Of a DNA stretch of 64,000 nucleotides, positions 49,699-59,799 are shown piece after piece. Positions within the stretch are counted from its first letter, which is position 1, and each line of letters opens with the position of its first letter. Origin of the DNA: Pseudomonas antarctica. GTDB lineage: Bacteria; Pseudomonadota; Gammaproteobacteria; Pseudomonadales; Pseudomonadaceae. The notes under the pieces were generated by a model. That model saw only the letters and a list, made by a program, of their open reading frames with translations, searched no databases and had not been told where the DNA came from. The position numbers were made by a program, and so were the translations under genes. Where the stretch lies: contig NZ_UYXQ01000015.1 in the NCBI RefSeq assembly GCF_900624995.1, positions 1-64,000 on the forward strand, given 5' to 3'.

Positions 49699-49863
49699 AT
49701 GCAAGCTTCCCCTCGCATAGCGGTAGTCGATTCAGCGCTCAACGCTGTGGTCGTGCCGTGCGGGAATAAGCAGCCTGCGCAGATCAGTCATTACCCCCCA
49801 CCTGTCAGTAGCACGCCGGTGTACGCAGTCGTATCACCGCCGGGTGTTGGCATTTCGGGCTGA
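49699..49863 (+). CDS. Hypothetical small protein (54 aa)
   Basis: An intact frame between CPBP and a DMT exporter. It contains one Cys, is rich in Val, Pro and Ser (PPPVSSTPVYAVVSPPGVG) and lacks a membrane span. Only a weak AAGA precedes the ATG. I do not recognise it; coding status is uncertain, but the codon bias is consistent with a Pseudomonas gene. Confidence 0.4.
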   Translation: MQASPRIAVVDSALNAVVVPCGNKQPAQISHYPPPVSSTPVYAVVSPPGVGISG

Positions 49864-49960
49864 TCAGCGAAACGCTGTTCCCTGCTGCCCGCCTGAAAAA
49901 AACCTACTGAGTTTCAGCCTTGGCTGAATTGGCTTTTTTGCCTGATTACAGGTGGTATCC

Positions 49961-50821
49961 ATGTCTGTTCTTTCGAAACACTCCGTGGCCGCGGCGGCCT
50001 CGACGAGCCTGTTTGTCCTGCTGTGGAGCAGTGGCGCGATTTTCTCCAAGTTGGGCCTGGCCCATGCTTCGCCCTTTGCTTTTCTGTTGATCCGTTTTGC
50101 CATTGCCCTGGCGGGCTTGGTGATCCTGGTACCGATCCTGAAATTGAAGCTGCCCCTTCCCGGCAAACCGATGTTCTATGCGGCGGCGACCGGGTTGGTG
50201 TTGTTGGGGGCTTATCAGATTTTCTATCTGCTGGCCCTGGACCTCAAGGTGACGCCGGGCGTGATGGCAACCATCATGGGTGTACAGCCGATCCTCACCG
50301 TGGTGCTGATGGAGCGCCAGCGTTCCTGGAGCCGGATGTTCGGCCTTGGGTTGGGGTTGGCAGGCTTGATAATGGTGGTTTACCAGGGGATCGGTCTGTC
50401 TGGAATGTCACTGTCGGGCATGTTGTTCGGGCTTTTAGCGCTGGCGAGTATGACGTTTGGTTCCATCATGCAAAAGCGCATCACCGATAACCCACTGGGC
50501 ACGCTGCCCGTACAGTACTTGGCCGGGTTGTTGCTGTGTTTGGTGTTTGTACCGTTCCAGCCATTTCACGTTGAGCAAAGCGCCAGCTTTTACGTGCCGG
50601 TGCTGTGGATGGGGCTGGTGGTGTCATTGCTGGCCACACTGTTGCTTTATCGCCTGATCGCCCGGGGCAATCTGGTGAATGTCACCAGCTTGTTTTACCT
50701 GGTGCCCGCGGTGACTGCGGTGATGGATTACCTGATCTTTGGCAATCGCCTCGCGTTATTGAGTGTGTTGGGGATGGGGTTGATTGTTGTTGGGCTGGGG
50801 TTTGTGTTTCGTAAGCGTTGA
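49961..50821 (+). CDS. EamA/DMT-family transporter
   Basis: 286 residues, ten predicted helices in two EamA repeats (LFVLLWSSGAIFSKLGLAHA near 15, then a second repeat from about 145). It ends with a basic VFRKR tail. AGGTGG lies before the ATG at 49961, chosen over a GTG three codons upstream. The substrate is unknown. It is the last gene before the polysaccharide cluster. Confidence 0.9.
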   Translation: MSVLSKHSVAAAASTSLFVLLWSSGAIFSKLGLAHASPFAFLLIRFAIALAGLVILVPILKLKLPLPGKPMFYAAATGLVLLGAYQIFYLLALDLKVTPGVMATIMGVQPILTVVLMERQRSWSRMFGLGLGLAGLIMVVYQGIGLSGMSLSGMLFGLLALASMTFGSIMQKRITDNPLGTLPVQYLAGLLLCLVFVPFQPFHVEQSASFYVPVLWMGLVVSLLATLLLYRLIARGNLVNVTSLFYLVPAVTAVMDYLIFGNRLALLSVLGMGLIVVGLGFVFRKR

Positions 50822-51458
50822 ATAAATAGCCTCCTCCCCTGCCTGCATTGGTGGAGAGGGGGCTGTCCAGCCTCAACACGCAGTCGGTAAGAGGCCGACA
50901 GAAGGGGCAGGTCGCGCGTGCCGGGAGCGCTGAATGTATAAGTCAGGGCGATTGAAATTTGGTGGAATTGGAAAACGTTTCAGGCCGTGTTTCATTAGCT
51001 GAAAGTGCTCTTTGTGCATTTTTTTGATATCAATCACCTAGTCTCAATGACTGTTGGCAATAGCACATTATTTTGACAGTTGTTAAGTCGCTGTTGTCGC
51101 CAAGGTTTCATCGAATTACCAAAAATTTTAATGAACTTTATTGAGGTAAAAAGTGTCCGCGGATTCAGGTGTGAAGCATGCGCTCAGGTTCTCGGTGGCG
51201 AAGATGGCGATATCCGTTGGAGGTAGTTGAACGCTCTCGTGGGCATGCGGTCGTAGGAAAGTTAGGGGCAGCTGTAGGACTCTAGCTTGGGTGCCGCAGT
51301 GCTCAGAGCGCAAAAGAGGCATTGCGGAATGGAAAAGCCGACAATTGGTTAAAGAGTGCAGATTGTGCCTACAAACAATAACTGCAATAATTCCGTCTTT
51401 CTCAGGGCGCGTATCCGTGTTTCCTACGGGTTAATAAGTTGTTCGCGAAGGGAATTCC
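50822..51458. other. 637-bp AT-rich region ahead of the polysaccharide cluster
   Basis: No convincing gene. The composition shifts from GC-rich to AT-rich near 50940. A TTGACA (51073-51078) lacks a clear -10 partner, and a TTGATATCAA palindrome (51024-51033) has no spacer, so it is not an Anr box. No JUMPstart or ops element was found. It probably contains the promoter of the 51459-59665 operon. Confidence 0.6.
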
Positions 51459-52433
51459 GTGTCTATTTTTACATTGCGTAGTCCTTCTTCTGTTGGGTCG
51501 TACGACTTTCGCGCAGCCAAAGTCGCCGTACTCATGTGCACGTACAACGGCGCCTCCTACCTCGCCGACCAGCTCGATTCGTTTGAGCGCCAGACGCATT
51601 CCAATTGGGTCGTGGTGGTTTCTGACGATGGTTCTGCTGACGCAACCCTGTCGCTGCTTGAGAATTACAGGCGTAACTGGGGGGTTGAACGCCTCAAGAT
51701 CGTGAGCGGGCCAAGCAGGGGGTTCGCGGCCAATTTCCTGTCGTTGACCTGCCGTGACGACGTTGATGCCGACTTTTTTGCTTGGTCTGATCAAGATGAC
51801 ATCTGGACGGACGACAAACTTGAGGTTGCACTGGCTTGGTTGCAGACCATTCCCAAGCATATACCTGCCCTCTATTGCGGGCGTACCCAGTTGATCAGCG
51901 AAGTAGGGAAAGCGTTGGGATTTTCGCCTAGATTCTGCCTGCCGCCCGGGTTTTCCAATGCGCTTGTTCAGAGTATCGCTGGTGGCAACACCATGGTTTT
52001 CAACCAGGCTGCTCGTGAACTCTTGCGTGAGGCAGGTGCGGAGCTGAACATCCCGGCTCATGATTGGTGGGCGTATCAATTGGTCTCTGGGGTTGGTGGG
52101 GCTATTTACTACGATCCCGAACCGAAGATGCTCTATCGTCAGCACAGTGACAATCTGATCGGTAGCAATTCGGGCTGGTCTGCACGGCTGCTTCGCCTGC
52201 GCATGGTATTCCAGGGCCGTTTCTATGAATGGAATGAGCAGAATATTCGCGCGCTTGAATCCATGCAGCATCGTCTTCGTGAAGAGCATCTGGCGACGCT
52301 TGTTCGCTTCAAGGCCGCAAGAGGTCAAACATTCTTTCGACGCGTCCTGGGTATCCGGTTGGCTGGTCTGTACCGGCAAACCTTCATGGGAAACCTGGGG
52401 CTGATTCTCGCAACATTACTCAAAAAGATCTGA
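51459..52433 (+). CDS. GT2-family glycosyltransferase (rhamnosyltransferase-like)
   Basis: 324 residues. A GT-A fold begins with [21 protein letters not shown] near 21, [11 protein letters not shown] near 55 and the DXD-type [15 protein letters not shown] near 108; the C-terminus is helical and membrane-associated in character. These features resemble rhamnosyltransferases of the WbbL/RfbF type. The start is GTG at 51459 after AAGGGAA. It is first in the operon, 5 bp before rmlB, which makes dTDP-L-rhamnose the probable donor. Confidence 0.85.
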   Translation: MSIFTLRSPSSVGSYDFRAAKVAVLMCTYNGASYLADQLDSFERQTHSNWVVVVSDDGSADATLSLLENYRRNWGVERLKIVSGPSRGFAANFLSLTCRDDVDADFFAWSDQDDIWTDDKLEVALAWLQTIPKHIPALYCGRTQLISEVGKALGFSPRFCLPPGFSNALVQSIAGGNTMVFNQAARELLREAGAELNIPAHDWWAYQLVSGVGGAIYYDPEPKMLYRQHSDNLIGSNSGWSARLLRLRMVFQGRFYEWNEQNIRALESMQHRLREEHLATLVRFKAARGQTFFRRVLGIRLAGLYRQTFMGNLGLILATLLKKI

Positions 52434-52438
52434 CTTCA

Positions 52439-53509
52439 ATGACTATTCTAGTAACCGGCGGTGCAGGCTTTATAGGTGCAAACTTTGTATTGGATTGGGT
52501 CGCCCAGACGGACGAGCCTGTCATCAACCTGGATAAGCTGACGTATGCTGGCAATCTGGAAAACCTCAGCTCGCTGGACGGTGATAAGCGCCATCTGTTT
52601 GTGCAGGGTGACATTGCCGACACGCAGTTGGTCGAGCGCTTGCTCGCTGAGCACAAGCCGCGCGCTATTTTGAATTTTGCTGCCGAGTCGCACGTTGACC
52701 GCTCTATTCACGGCCCGGAAGACTTTATCGAGACCAACGTTGTCGGTACCTTCCGCTTGCTCGAAGCCGTGCGTGTCTATTGGAAAAGCTTGTCTGGCGA
52801 AGCGCAACAAACCTTCCGTTTTCTGCACGTGTCCACCGACGAAGTCTATGGCTCGTTGGCCAAGGACGACCCTGCGTTTACCGAGCAGCATCAGTACGAA
52901 CCTAATAGCCCGTACTCGGCGAGCAAGGCTGCAAGCGACCATTTGGTGCGCGCCTACCACCACACGTATGGCCTGCCGGTGTTGACCACCAACTGCTCGA
53001 ACAACTACGGCCCGTACCACTTCCCGGAGAAACTCATTCCGTTGATGATCGTCAACGCGCTGGCGGGTAAGGCGCTGCCGGTGTACGGCGACGGTCAGCA
53101 GATTCGTGACTGGCTGTACGTGAAAGACCACTGCAGTGCCATTCGCCGCGTCTTGGAGGCCGGTACGGTCGGTGAGGTCTACAACGTAGGTGGCTGGAAC
53201 GAGAAGCCTAACCTGGACATCGTTCACACGGTATGCGCCTTGCTTGATGAGCTACGCCCTCGCGCAGACAGCAAACCCTACAGCGAACAGATCTCCTATG
53301 TTACGGATCGCCCAGGGCATGACCGTCGTTACGCCATTGACGCTCGCAAGCTAGAGCGTGAATTGGGATGGAAGCCGGCGGAGACTTTCGAAACAGGTAT
53401 CCGCAAGACGGTCGCTTGGTATCTGGATAATCAAGATTGGGTAAGTAACATTCAATCGGGCTCGTACCGCGAATGGGTAGAGAAAAACTACACCGGACGT
53501 TCGGCATGA
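52439..53509 (+). CDS. rfbB: dTDP-glucose 4,6-dehydratase
   Basis: RmlB, the second step of dTDP-L-rhamnose synthesis. 356 residues of the extended SDR family: NAD loop [12 protein letters not shown] near 7, [12 protein letters not shown] near 130 with the catalytic Thr-Asp-Glu, and [15 protein letters not shown] near 160 with the Tyr-Lys pair. Its stop overlaps the rmlD start (ATGA). Confidence 0.96.
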   Translation: MTILVTGGAGFIGANFVLDWVAQTDEPVINLDKLTYAGNLENLSSLDGDKRHLFVQGDIADTQLVERLLAEHKPRAILNFAAESHVDRSIHGPEDFIETNVVGTFRLLEAVRVYWKSLSGEAQQTFRFLHVSTDEVYGSLAKDDPAFTEQHQYEPNSPYSASKAASDHLVRAYHHTYGLPVLTTNCSNNYGPYHFPEKLIPLMIVNALAGKALPVYGDGQQIRDWLYVKDHCSAIRRVLEAGTVGEVYNVGGWNEKPNLDIVHTVCALLDELRPRADSKPYSEQISYVTDRPGHDRRYAIDARKLERELGWKPAETFETGIRKTVAWYLDNQDWVSNIQSGSYREWVEKNYTGRSA

Positions 53510-54402
53510 GAATTTTACTGCTAGGTAAAAATGGGCAGGTCGGGTGGGAGTTGCAACGAAGTCTGGCGCCCCTGGGGGAAGTGCTTGCACTCGACTCGAA
53601 AAGCCAGGACTACTGCGGTGACTTGTGTGATTTGCAGGGGCTCTCGGCGACTGTCCAGCGTTTCGCTCCAGACGTTATCGTCAACGCTGCCGCCTACACT
53701 TCGGTAGATAAAGCCGAAAGCGAGCCGGGCCAAGCCCTGCGTGTCAACGCGGAAGCACCGGCGGTTCTGGCCGCAGAAGCCTTGAAACTGAATGCATTAT
53801 TGGTGCACTACTCTACTGATTATGTGTTTGCGGGTGATGGCGTTACGCCGTGGCAAGAAAGCGATGCGGTCGGCCCGCTCAGTGTCTACGGCTCTACCAA
53901 ACTCGCGGGTGAACAGGCGATTCAATCCTCCGGTTGCGCTTACCTCGTCTTTCGTACCAGTTGGGTGTATGCGGCGAAAGGTAACAACTTCGCCAAGACC
54001 ATGCTGCGCCTGGCTCGAGAGCGAGATAGCCTTAACGTCATTGACGATCAATTTGGTGCACCGACAGGTGCAGACCTGTTGGCTGACGTCACCGCTCATG
54101 CTATTCGTGCCATGAACTATGAGCCGAAATTGGGAGGCATTTATCACCTGGCGGCGGCGGGCGAGACCACTTGGTATCGCTACGCCCATTTCGTACTTGA
54201 GCAGGCTCAAGCTGCTGGAGTGTCATTAATGGTTTCGCCGGCGAATATGGGGGCAATAGAGACGGCGGCTTATCCTACGCCCGCTAAACGTCCTCTTAAC
54301 TCTCGGCTTAATACCAAAAAACTGCAAAATGCCTTAACATTAGTTTTGCCTGAATGGCAAATTGGCGTGGCACGGATGCTTACAGAAACACTAGAGAAAT
54401 GA
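53506..54402 (+). CDS. rfbD: dTDP-4-dehydrorhamnose reductase
   Basis: RmlD, the last step to dTDP-L-rhamnose. 298 residues: [12 protein letters not shown] near 4 (nucleotide loop), [13 protein letters not shown] near 64, [11 protein letters not shown] near 105 and [10 protein letters not shown] near 132. The ATG at 53506 overlaps the rmlB stop. The gene order rmlB-rmlD-rmlA-rmlC is normal for pseudomonads. Confidence 0.96.
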   Translation: MRILLLGKNGQVGWELQRSLAPLGEVLALDSKSQDYCGDLCDLQGLSATVQRFAPDVIVNAAAYTSVDKAESEPGQALRVNAEAPAVLAAEALKLNALLVHYSTDYVFAGDGVTPWQESDAVGPLSVYGSTKLAGEQAIQSSGCAYLVFRTSWVYAAKGNNFAKTMLRLARERDSLNVIDDQFGAPTGADLLADVTAHAIRAMNYEPKLGGIYHLAAAGETTWYRYAHFVLEQAQAAGVSLMVSPANMGAIETAAYPTPAKRPLNSRLNTKKLQNALTLVLPEWQIGVARMLTETLEK

Positions 54403-54404
54403 AT

Positions 54405-55289
54405 ATGATCAAACGTAAAGGAATCATTCTGGCTGGCGGCTCAGGGACGCGCTTGCACCCTGCTACTTTGGCGATTTCAAAGCAGTTGTTACCGGTTTAT
54501 GACAAACCGATGATTTATTACCCCCTGACGACGCTGATGTTGGCGGGAATTCGCGACATTCTGATCATCTCAACACCGCAGGACACCCCTCGTTTTGAAC
54601 AGCTTCTTGGGGATGGCAGTAACTGGGGCTTGAATATTTCCTATGCAGTACAACCCTCACCGGATGGGTTGGCGCAGGCCTTTATAATTGGTGAAGACTT
54701 TATTGGTGGTGACCCGTCTGCGCTGGTGCTGGGTGACAATATTTACCACGGGCATCACTTTGATGCGCTGCTGAGTAGCGCCATGGCTAGGCAGGGTGGC
54801 GCCAGTGTCTTTGCCTATCACGTCAATGATCCCGAGCGTTATGGGGTTGTAGAGTTCGACACTCTCGGTAAAGCAATCAGCTTGGAAGAAAAGCCGGTTA
54901 AAGCAAAGTCAAATTATGCAGTGACCGGTCTTTATTTTTACGATGAGCATGTGGTAGAGATCGCCAAGAGCATAAAACCTTCACCACGGGGTGAGTTGGA
55001 GATTACAGATCTCAACCGTGTCTACCTGGAGCAGGGCAACCTGTCGGTGGAGATTATGGGGCGTGGTTATGCTTGGTTGGACACAGGTACGCACGACTCA
55101 TTGCTTGAAGCCAGCCATTTTATTGCAACGCTCGAGCATCGCCAGGGCCTCAAGGTTGCGTGCCCTGAAGAAATCGCGTTTCGACAGAAGTGGATTGGCA
55201 GCGAGCAGTTGGAAAAACTTGCAGCACCGTTGTTGAAAAATGGCTATGGCCAGTATTTGATGCGCATTTTGAATGAGACCGTGTATTGA
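54405..55289 (+). CDS. rfbA: Glucose-1-phosphate thymidylyltransferase
   Basis: RmlA makes dTDP-glucose, the first and feedback-regulated step. 294 residues very close to P. aeruginosa RmlA as I recall it: [20 protein letters not shown] at the N-terminus, [12 protein letters not shown] near 110, YGVVEFD near 147 and [15 protein letters not shown] near 222. Two ATGs are possible (54399 overlapping the rmlD stop, and 54405); the second has the better distance to AGAGA. Confidence 0.95.
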   Translation: MIKRKGIILAGGSGTRLHPATLAISKQLLPVYDKPMIYYPLTTLMLAGIRDILIISTPQDTPRFEQLLGDGSNWGLNISYAVQPSPDGLAQAFIIGEDFIGGDPSALVLGDNIYHGHHFDALLSSAMARQGGASVFAYHVNDPERYGVVEFDTLGKAISLEEKPVKAKSNYAVTGLYFYDEHVVEIAKSIKPSPRGELEITDLNRVYLEQGNLSVEIMGRGYAWLDTGTHDSLLEASHFIATLEHRQGLKVACPEEIAFRQKWIGSEQLEKLAAPLLKNGYGQYLMRILNETVY

Positions 55290-55867
55290 TGAAAGCTAAC
55301 CGACTTGCGATTCCAGATGTGCTTTTGTTTGAGCCGACGTTGTTCGGTGACGAACGTGGATTTTTTTTTGAAAGTTTCAATCAGCGCCTATTTGAAGGCG
55401 CCATAGGGCGATCAGTTACCTTCGTACAAGACAATCACTCACGCTCAGCCAAGAATGTGCTCAGAGGCTTGCATTATCAGCTTAAGCAGCCTCAGGGTAA
55501 ACTTGTACGCATTGTGCAGGGTGAAGTGTTTGACGTGGCCGTTGATATTCGTTTTGGGTCTCCCACATTCGGTCAGTGGGTGGGGGAGTACCTGAGCGCA
55601 GAGAATAAAAAACAACTGTGGGTACCTGAAGGTTTTGCGCATGGTTTTGTTGTGCTAAGTGAAAGTGCTGAGTTTTTATATAAAACCACTAACTATTATG
55701 ATCCTGACTCGGAACGCTCAATTCTCTGGAGTGACACCGAGTTAAATATTAAGTGGCCAGCGTCTATTGATCCGACCCTTTCCGCTAAGGATAAGGCGGC
55801 TTCGCTATTTAAGGATGCGGAATATTTTCCTTCAGGCTTTTTGTCTGATCAAGAGGGTGGTAAATGA
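55289..55867 (+). CDS. rfbC: dTDP-4-dehydrorhamnose 3,5-epimerase
   Basis: RmlC, the third step. 192 residues of cupin fold: FGDERGFFFESFNQ near 20, VQDNHSRSAKNVLRGLHYQ near 48 (catalytic His), EVFDVAVDIRFGSPTFGQW near 80 and VPEGFAHGFVVLSE near 118. The ATG at 55289 shares a base with the rmlA stop. The C-terminus is about 11 residues longer than P. aeruginosa RmlC and overlaps wzm by ATGA. Confidence 0.95.
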   Translation: MKANRLAIPDVLLFEPTLFGDERGFFFESFNQRLFEGAIGRSVTFVQDNHSRSAKNVLRGLHYQLKQPQGKLVRIVQGEVFDVAVDIRFGSPTFGQWVGEYLSAENKKQLWVPEGFAHGFVVLSESAEFLYKTTNYYDPDSERSILWSDTELNIKWPASIDPTLSAKDKAASLFKDAEYFPSGFLSDQEGGK

Positions 55868-56643
55868 GGGAGGGTATAAGTGATCTAGTTGCGGCTATTT
55901 CCCGGCGAGATATTTGGTTGTATTTCGCTATCAGTGACACTAAAGCAAGGTATGCAAGAAGTACGCTAGGGCCCTGGTGGATTACCTTAGGGACGGCATT
56001 GGGTGTGGTCGGGCTGGGGCTGGTGTGGAGCGCCGTGATGAGCGTCGACCTGCATGTCATGCTTCCAAACCTGGCGGTTGGCCTAGTGTTGTGGTTTATG
56101 ATTTCTGGGGTGATTTCGGAGTCTTCAAACGGCTTTACAAACCAGGCGGCAATCATCAGGAACTACCCGTTGCCGTTGTCGTTGCACACGTTGCGACTGC
56201 TGTCAAAACATATAATAAACTTCGGGCATAACATATCGATTGTGCTTGTCGTGTTCTGTATTTATGGCTTTCCGTCGCTTATAAATGCCGGCTGGGCGTT
56301 GTTGGGTTTATTGCTGGTCATACTAAATCTTTGGTGGATTTCGCTGCTGGTGTCTACGCTGGGGGCTCGGTTTCGGGACTTAGGGCCGTCAATTGATGCG
56401 CTGATGCCGATTCTTTTCTTCCTGACACCCATTCTTTATAAGAAGTCCGACGTCGTCTCGGCGGCGGCATGGTTTGATTATAATCCAATTGCGACACTGT
56501 TTTCGTTAGTTAAGAATCCATTGCTCTCGTTGCCTGTCCATTCGCTTGACTATGCCAGTATGGCCGTCTTTAGCGTGGTGGGTTGGACGTTGGCGCTAGC
56601 GGTTTTTGGTCGCCACAAAAAACATATTGTTTTCTGGATTTGA
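55864..56643 (+). CDS. wzm: O-antigen/polysaccharide ABC transporter permease (Wzm-like)
   Basis: 259 residues, six membrane helices, ABC-2 type. The N-terminus RDIWLYFAISDTKARYARST leads into LGPWWITLGTALGVVGLG near 38, the pattern of Wzm/TagG permeases. It exports complete lipid-linked polysaccharide chains across the inner membrane. Its start overlaps rmlC (ATGA) and wzt follows after 1 base. Confidence 0.92.
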   Translation: MREGISDLVAAISRRDIWLYFAISDTKARYARSTLGPWWITLGTALGVVGLGLVWSAVMSVDLHVMLPNLAVGLVLWFMISGVISESSNGFTNQAAIIRNYPLPLSLHTLRLLSKHIINFGHNISIVLVVFCIYGFPSLINAGWALLGLLLVILNLWWISLLVSTLGARFRDLGPSIDALMPILFFLTPILYKKSDVVSAAAWFDYNPIATLFSLVKNPLLSLPVHSLDYASMAVFSVVGWTLALAVFGRHKKHIVFWI

Positions 56644-56644
56644 C

Positions 56645-57370
56645 ATGGCATTTATAGAGCTTAAAGATCTGTCACTGACGTTTCCTGTAATAACTGAGGC
56701 AGGCGCGTCCCTGAGAAAACAGTTAGTGAGGATGAGCACCGGTGGGGTTATCTCAAGCGATAATTCTCATACGGTCCATATTCAAGCACTTAAAAATATA
56801 AACTTGACGCTCAAGGACGGTGATCGAGTAGGCCTCATTGGTCACAATGGCTCCGGCAAGAGTACCTTGCTGAGAACATTGGCGGGTATTTATACGCCGA
56901 CCAGCGGCACTCGGAGTATCGAAGGGAGCGTCCGTGCGCTGTTTGAGCTGGGCGTCGGCACCGACCACGAACTGTCCGGCCGAGCAAATATCGAACGGTT
57001 GGCCAGGCTGTACGGCTTCCCGCTGGAAAGAGTGCAGAGTGATATTGCTGCAATCGAAAGCTTTTCCGGGTTGGGCGGCTACTTGGATCTCCCGATCAGG
57101 TCTTATTCTTCGGGTATGCAGTTAAGGCTAATATTCGCAATATCAACACTGTACCCAAGCGATATTCTGTTAATCGATGAGGTATTTGGTGTGGGCGACG
57201 AAGCCTTCCAGGAAAAAGCTAAACAGCGCATGGAAAGCATGATGCAAAGCTCAAAAATCGTAGTCATCGCTTCTCATTCGAAAGAGCTGATTAATAAGTT
57301 TTGCACTAAGACAATTAAGCTTGAATCTGGAAATATTGTGGAAGTTTCTTCAATCGGGGAGGGTGTATGA
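56645..57370 (+). CDS. wzt: O-antigen ABC transporter ATP-binding protein, short form (Wzt-like)
   Basis: 241 residues, ABC ATPase only: Walker A LIGHNGSGKSTLLRTL near 66, signature RSYSSGMQLRLIFAIST near 155 and Walker B DILLIDEVFGVGDEAF near 175. The about 180-residue C-terminal carbohydrate-binding domain of chain-cap-recognising Wzt proteins is absent, so export is probably not gated by a bound cap within this protein. The ATG at 56645 lies 1 base after the wzm stop; a longer frame starts inside wzm. Confidence 0.92.
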   Translation: MAFIELKDLSLTFPVITEAGASLRKQLVRMSTGGVISSDNSHTVHIQALKNINLTLKDGDRVGLIGHNGSGKSTLLRTLAGIYTPTSGTRSIEGSVRALFELGVGTDHELSGRANIERLARLYGFPLERVQSDIAAIESFSGLGGYLDLPIRSYSSGMQLRLIFAISTLYPSDILLIDEVFGVGDEAFQEKAKQRMESMMQSSKIVVIASHSKELINKFCTKTIKLESGNIVEVSSIGEGV

Positions 57371-58791
57371 GTAAAGCGGCATTTTATAGAGTGGCCAAGG
57401 CGGCAGCGTTTGAAACACTGGGTCCCTACCCGTGCCGGCTGGCATTAGCTACTTTACGTGAAGGCAAACCTCCTACGGATTTGCCCGCTCGCGTTAAATT
57501 TGCCTATTACTCCCTCAAGGCGGTCAACGTATTTTTGCCGTTGGCATCGATGATGCGCGAGCAAGAAAAATCAGAGATCGAGCGTCCACAGATCTATGAC
57601 GAACACTTACTCAACTTGATGGTCAACCGAGCGTATGATCTTCCCGAGGTGGTAGTCAGCGATTCAGCGCCTGTGCGTATTAACGTACTGGTACCGGCAT
57701 TTACCATCAGCACTATTTCGGCAGGTTTTTTTGGCGTATTCAACGTAGCGCTCTTTATCGCCCAACAAGGCTATCGTGTAAGGTTAGTGCTGTTTGATAA
57801 CTTCTATTACATTGAAGAAGAGTTTCGTGATGCGCTGAAGAAATTTCCATCAATGGAAAATTTGTTTGATCAGCTGGAAATCGAATATATCGGCTCTCGC
57901 TCGACTCCGCTGGTGGTCTCTTCGCGTGATAACTGTGTTGCTACAGTTTGGTACAGCGCTTACTTTGCAGAAAAAATTGCAAAGGCCACGGGTGGACGTC
58001 CGTTTTTGTATTTGATTCAGGATTTTGAAGCGGCGTTTTATCCCTTCAATAGCCAGTATTGCATCTCTAGAAACTCCTATGATTTTAAATATCATACGCT
58101 GTCGTCCTCCAGCGCACTGTTGAAGTATTTAAAGGTGAATTCGATCATCTCTGATGATCCCGCTATCAAGTCCCTGAGCTTTGATAATGCTTACTCTTCG
58201 TCCATCTATGATGAGGACCAATTCCACATTGAGAAAAAGAAAAACAAGAAACGTTTCGTATTTTACAGTCGTCCGGCCGTCAACCGGAATATGTTTGAAA
58301 TGGCCGCCCTTGCATTAATCGACGCCTATAAGAAAGGTGCCTTCGACGACAGCGAATGGGAGTTCTATGGCATGGGCATTGGTAATACTACCGTGCAGTT
58401 GGCCAATGGGGTTGAGGTGACTCAGCTGCCGAGGATGCCGTTGGATGAGTACGAAGCTATCACCAAAACCTTTGACCTGTGCTTGACGTTGATGTCGTCG
58501 CCGCATCCAAGCCTGATACCTATGGATCTTGCGGCCTCGGGTGCCGTGGTGGTAACAAATACGTTTGAAACAAAGACGCCTGAATACCTGACCTCTATTT
58601 CAAAAAACATCATCCCTGCCCGTCCTGATCTATATGCACTGTCAGCAGCAATTGTTGAGGGTGTTAAGCGAACCAACGATACGAAAGCACGGTATGAAAA
58701 TGCTACTGTGAACTGGCCTAAGTCTTGGAGTGAGACGTGGACCGATAACCATCGAGAGTTCATTCGGGAGATTTTCAGTGATGCCAAGTAG
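57367..58791 (+). CDS. WsaF-family rhamnosyltransferase
   Basis: 474 residues. Two domains: an N-terminal half with INVLVPAFTISTISAGFFG near 100 and RPFLYLIQDFEAAFYPFNS near 210, and a C-terminal GT-B half with RFVFYSRPAVNRNMFEMAA near 297 and SPHPSLIPMDLAASGAVVVT near 378. This is the pattern of WsaF, a dTDP-L-rhamnose beta-1,2-transferase of Geobacillus. Linkage here is not known. It overlaps wzt (ATGA) and the methyltransferase (11 bp). Confidence 0.85.
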   Translation: MSKAAFYRVAKAAAFETLGPYPCRLALATLREGKPPTDLPARVKFAYYSLKAVNVFLPLASMMREQEKSEIERPQIYDEHLLNLMVNRAYDLPEVVVSDSAPVRINVLVPAFTISTISAGFFGVFNVALFIAQQGYRVRLVLFDNFYYIEEEFRDALKKFPSMENLFDQLEIEYIGSRSTPLVVSSRDNCVATVWYSAYFAEKIAKATGGRPFLYLIQDFEAAFYPFNSQYCISRNSYDFKYHTLSSSSALLKYLKVNSIISDDPAIKSLSFDNAYSSSIYDEDQFHIEKKKNKKRFVFYSRPAVNRNMFEMAALALIDAYKKGAFDDSEWEFYGMGIGNTTVQLANGVEVTQLPRMPLDEYEAITKTFDLCLTLMSSPHPSLIPMDLAASGAVVVTNTFETKTPEYLTSISKNIIPARPDLYALSAAIVEGVKRTNDTKARYENATVNWPKSWSETWTDNHREFIREIFSDAK

Positions 58792-59665
58792 AAAGAACTT
58801 TGAACTGCAGTTGCAAACGGTAGGTATCGAGTGCGGCTGTGATAAGGTGGTGCCCCATGAGTACCACCCGTTCTATGCCAACCACTTTGTGGACTATGTC
58901 GATCGTCCTTTTAAGTTGCTGGAGATCGGCGTCGGCGGCGAGGGCCGGGAAGTAGGCGGCGCGTCCTTGATGCTCTGGTCCAAGGTTTTTCCCCAGGCGC
59001 AGATATTTGGGCTGGATATCTATGATAAAACCGTGTTGGATACCGACAGGATCAAGACTTTTGTCGTCGACCAAGGTGACCCTGTTGCGTTGAGTGTGTT
59101 TGTTGCTGAGCATGGACCGTTTGATATTATTATTGATGACGGTAGCCATAAACGCTCAGATCAACTAACCAGTTTGTTCACCCTCATCGCCAGTGTTGTC
59201 CCAGGAGGTTATTATGTCCTGGAAGACTATTTTACTTCGTACTGGCCTGTTTACGATGGTTCGACGTTGGCGAAGGACTACCTTGATACGCCTGTGCGTT
59301 GGCTGAAACAATCCATTGATATCATCAACAGGAATAATCTTCTTTCCGAAGAGATCAAAAGTTTTTTACCTGATTGGGGCGTTGAAGAGTTGCACGTTTA
59401 CCCCGGTGTCGCTTTTTTACGCAAAGGCCTGCAGGCTGTCCGCGGTGAAATACCGAATGCCGAGTTTTATGCCAATCAGGTAGAGCTCGACGAGTTGCGT
59501 TACGGCGCATACAAGGATTCATTTTTTGAATACATTAAAGACCCTATGACCAGTCTTAAAGTGCTGCATGAAGTTAAAGTGCGCCTTGAGGCTGAGATTA
59601 AGCGCATTGAGTCGCAATCTGCTGTAAATTTGGTGGTCGATTCACAAGATGAACGTGGCTCGTAG
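58781..59665 (+). CDS. Class I SAM-dependent methyltransferase (sugar O-methyltransferase-like)
   Basis: 294 residues: KLLEIGVGGEGREVGGASLM near 46 (SAM loop, atypical GVGG), IFGLDIYDK near 80, FDIIIDDGSHKRSDQ near 115 and GGYYVLEDYFTSYW near 145. The DDGSH and ED segments resemble MycE/TylF macrolide sugar O-methyltransferases. As the last operon gene after an ABC exporter and a rhamnosyltransferase, it may methylate, and perhaps terminate, the rhamnan chain. The start at 58781 overlaps the previous gene by 11 bp. Confidence 0.82.
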   Translation: MPSRKNFELQLQTVGIECGCDKVVPHEYHPFYANHFVDYVDRPFKLLEIGVGGEGREVGGASLMLWSKVFPQAQIFGLDIYDKTVLDTDRIKTFVVDQGDPVALSVFVAEHGPFDIIIDDGSHKRSDQLTSLFTLIASVVPGGYYVLEDYFTSYWPVYDGSTLAKDYLDTPVRWLKQSIDIINRNNLLSEEIKSFLPDWGVEELHVYPGVAFLRKGLQAVRGEIPNAEFYANQVELDELRYGAYKDSFFEYIKDPMTSLKVLHEVKVRLEAEIKRIESQSAVNLVVDSQDERGS

Positions 59666-59774
59666 TGTGGATTGAAGTGAAATAGCAGAATGCACGCGGT
59701 CCGAGAATGACACGTGGGTTGTGGCCTGTAACGCACAGTTGCCACCGTCATATGTTTTTACGGCAGCGTTAAAT

Positions 59775-59799
59775 AAAACCACCCATACGGGTGGTTTTT
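59775..59799 (+). terminator. Rho-independent terminator of the polysaccharide operon
   Basis: Stem AACCACCC/GGGTGGTT with ATAC loop, preceded by A-run and followed by TTT. It lies 110 bp after the methyltransferase stop. Confidence 0.9.

Noticed and set aside
51024..51033. TTGATATCAA as an Anr box
   Set aside because: The two half-sites have no 4-bp spacer, so it cannot bind an Fnr-type dimer in the usual way.
51128..51322. 64-codon minus-strand frame and a short plus-strand frame with two Cys (from 51131) in the gap before the polysaccharide operon
   Set aside because: No ribosome sites, no family resemblance, and no reason to expect genes; both look like chance frames.
50822..51458. JUMPstart/ops (GGCGGTAGC) element expected before an LPS operon
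   Set aside because: Looked for on both strands in the upstream region and not found.
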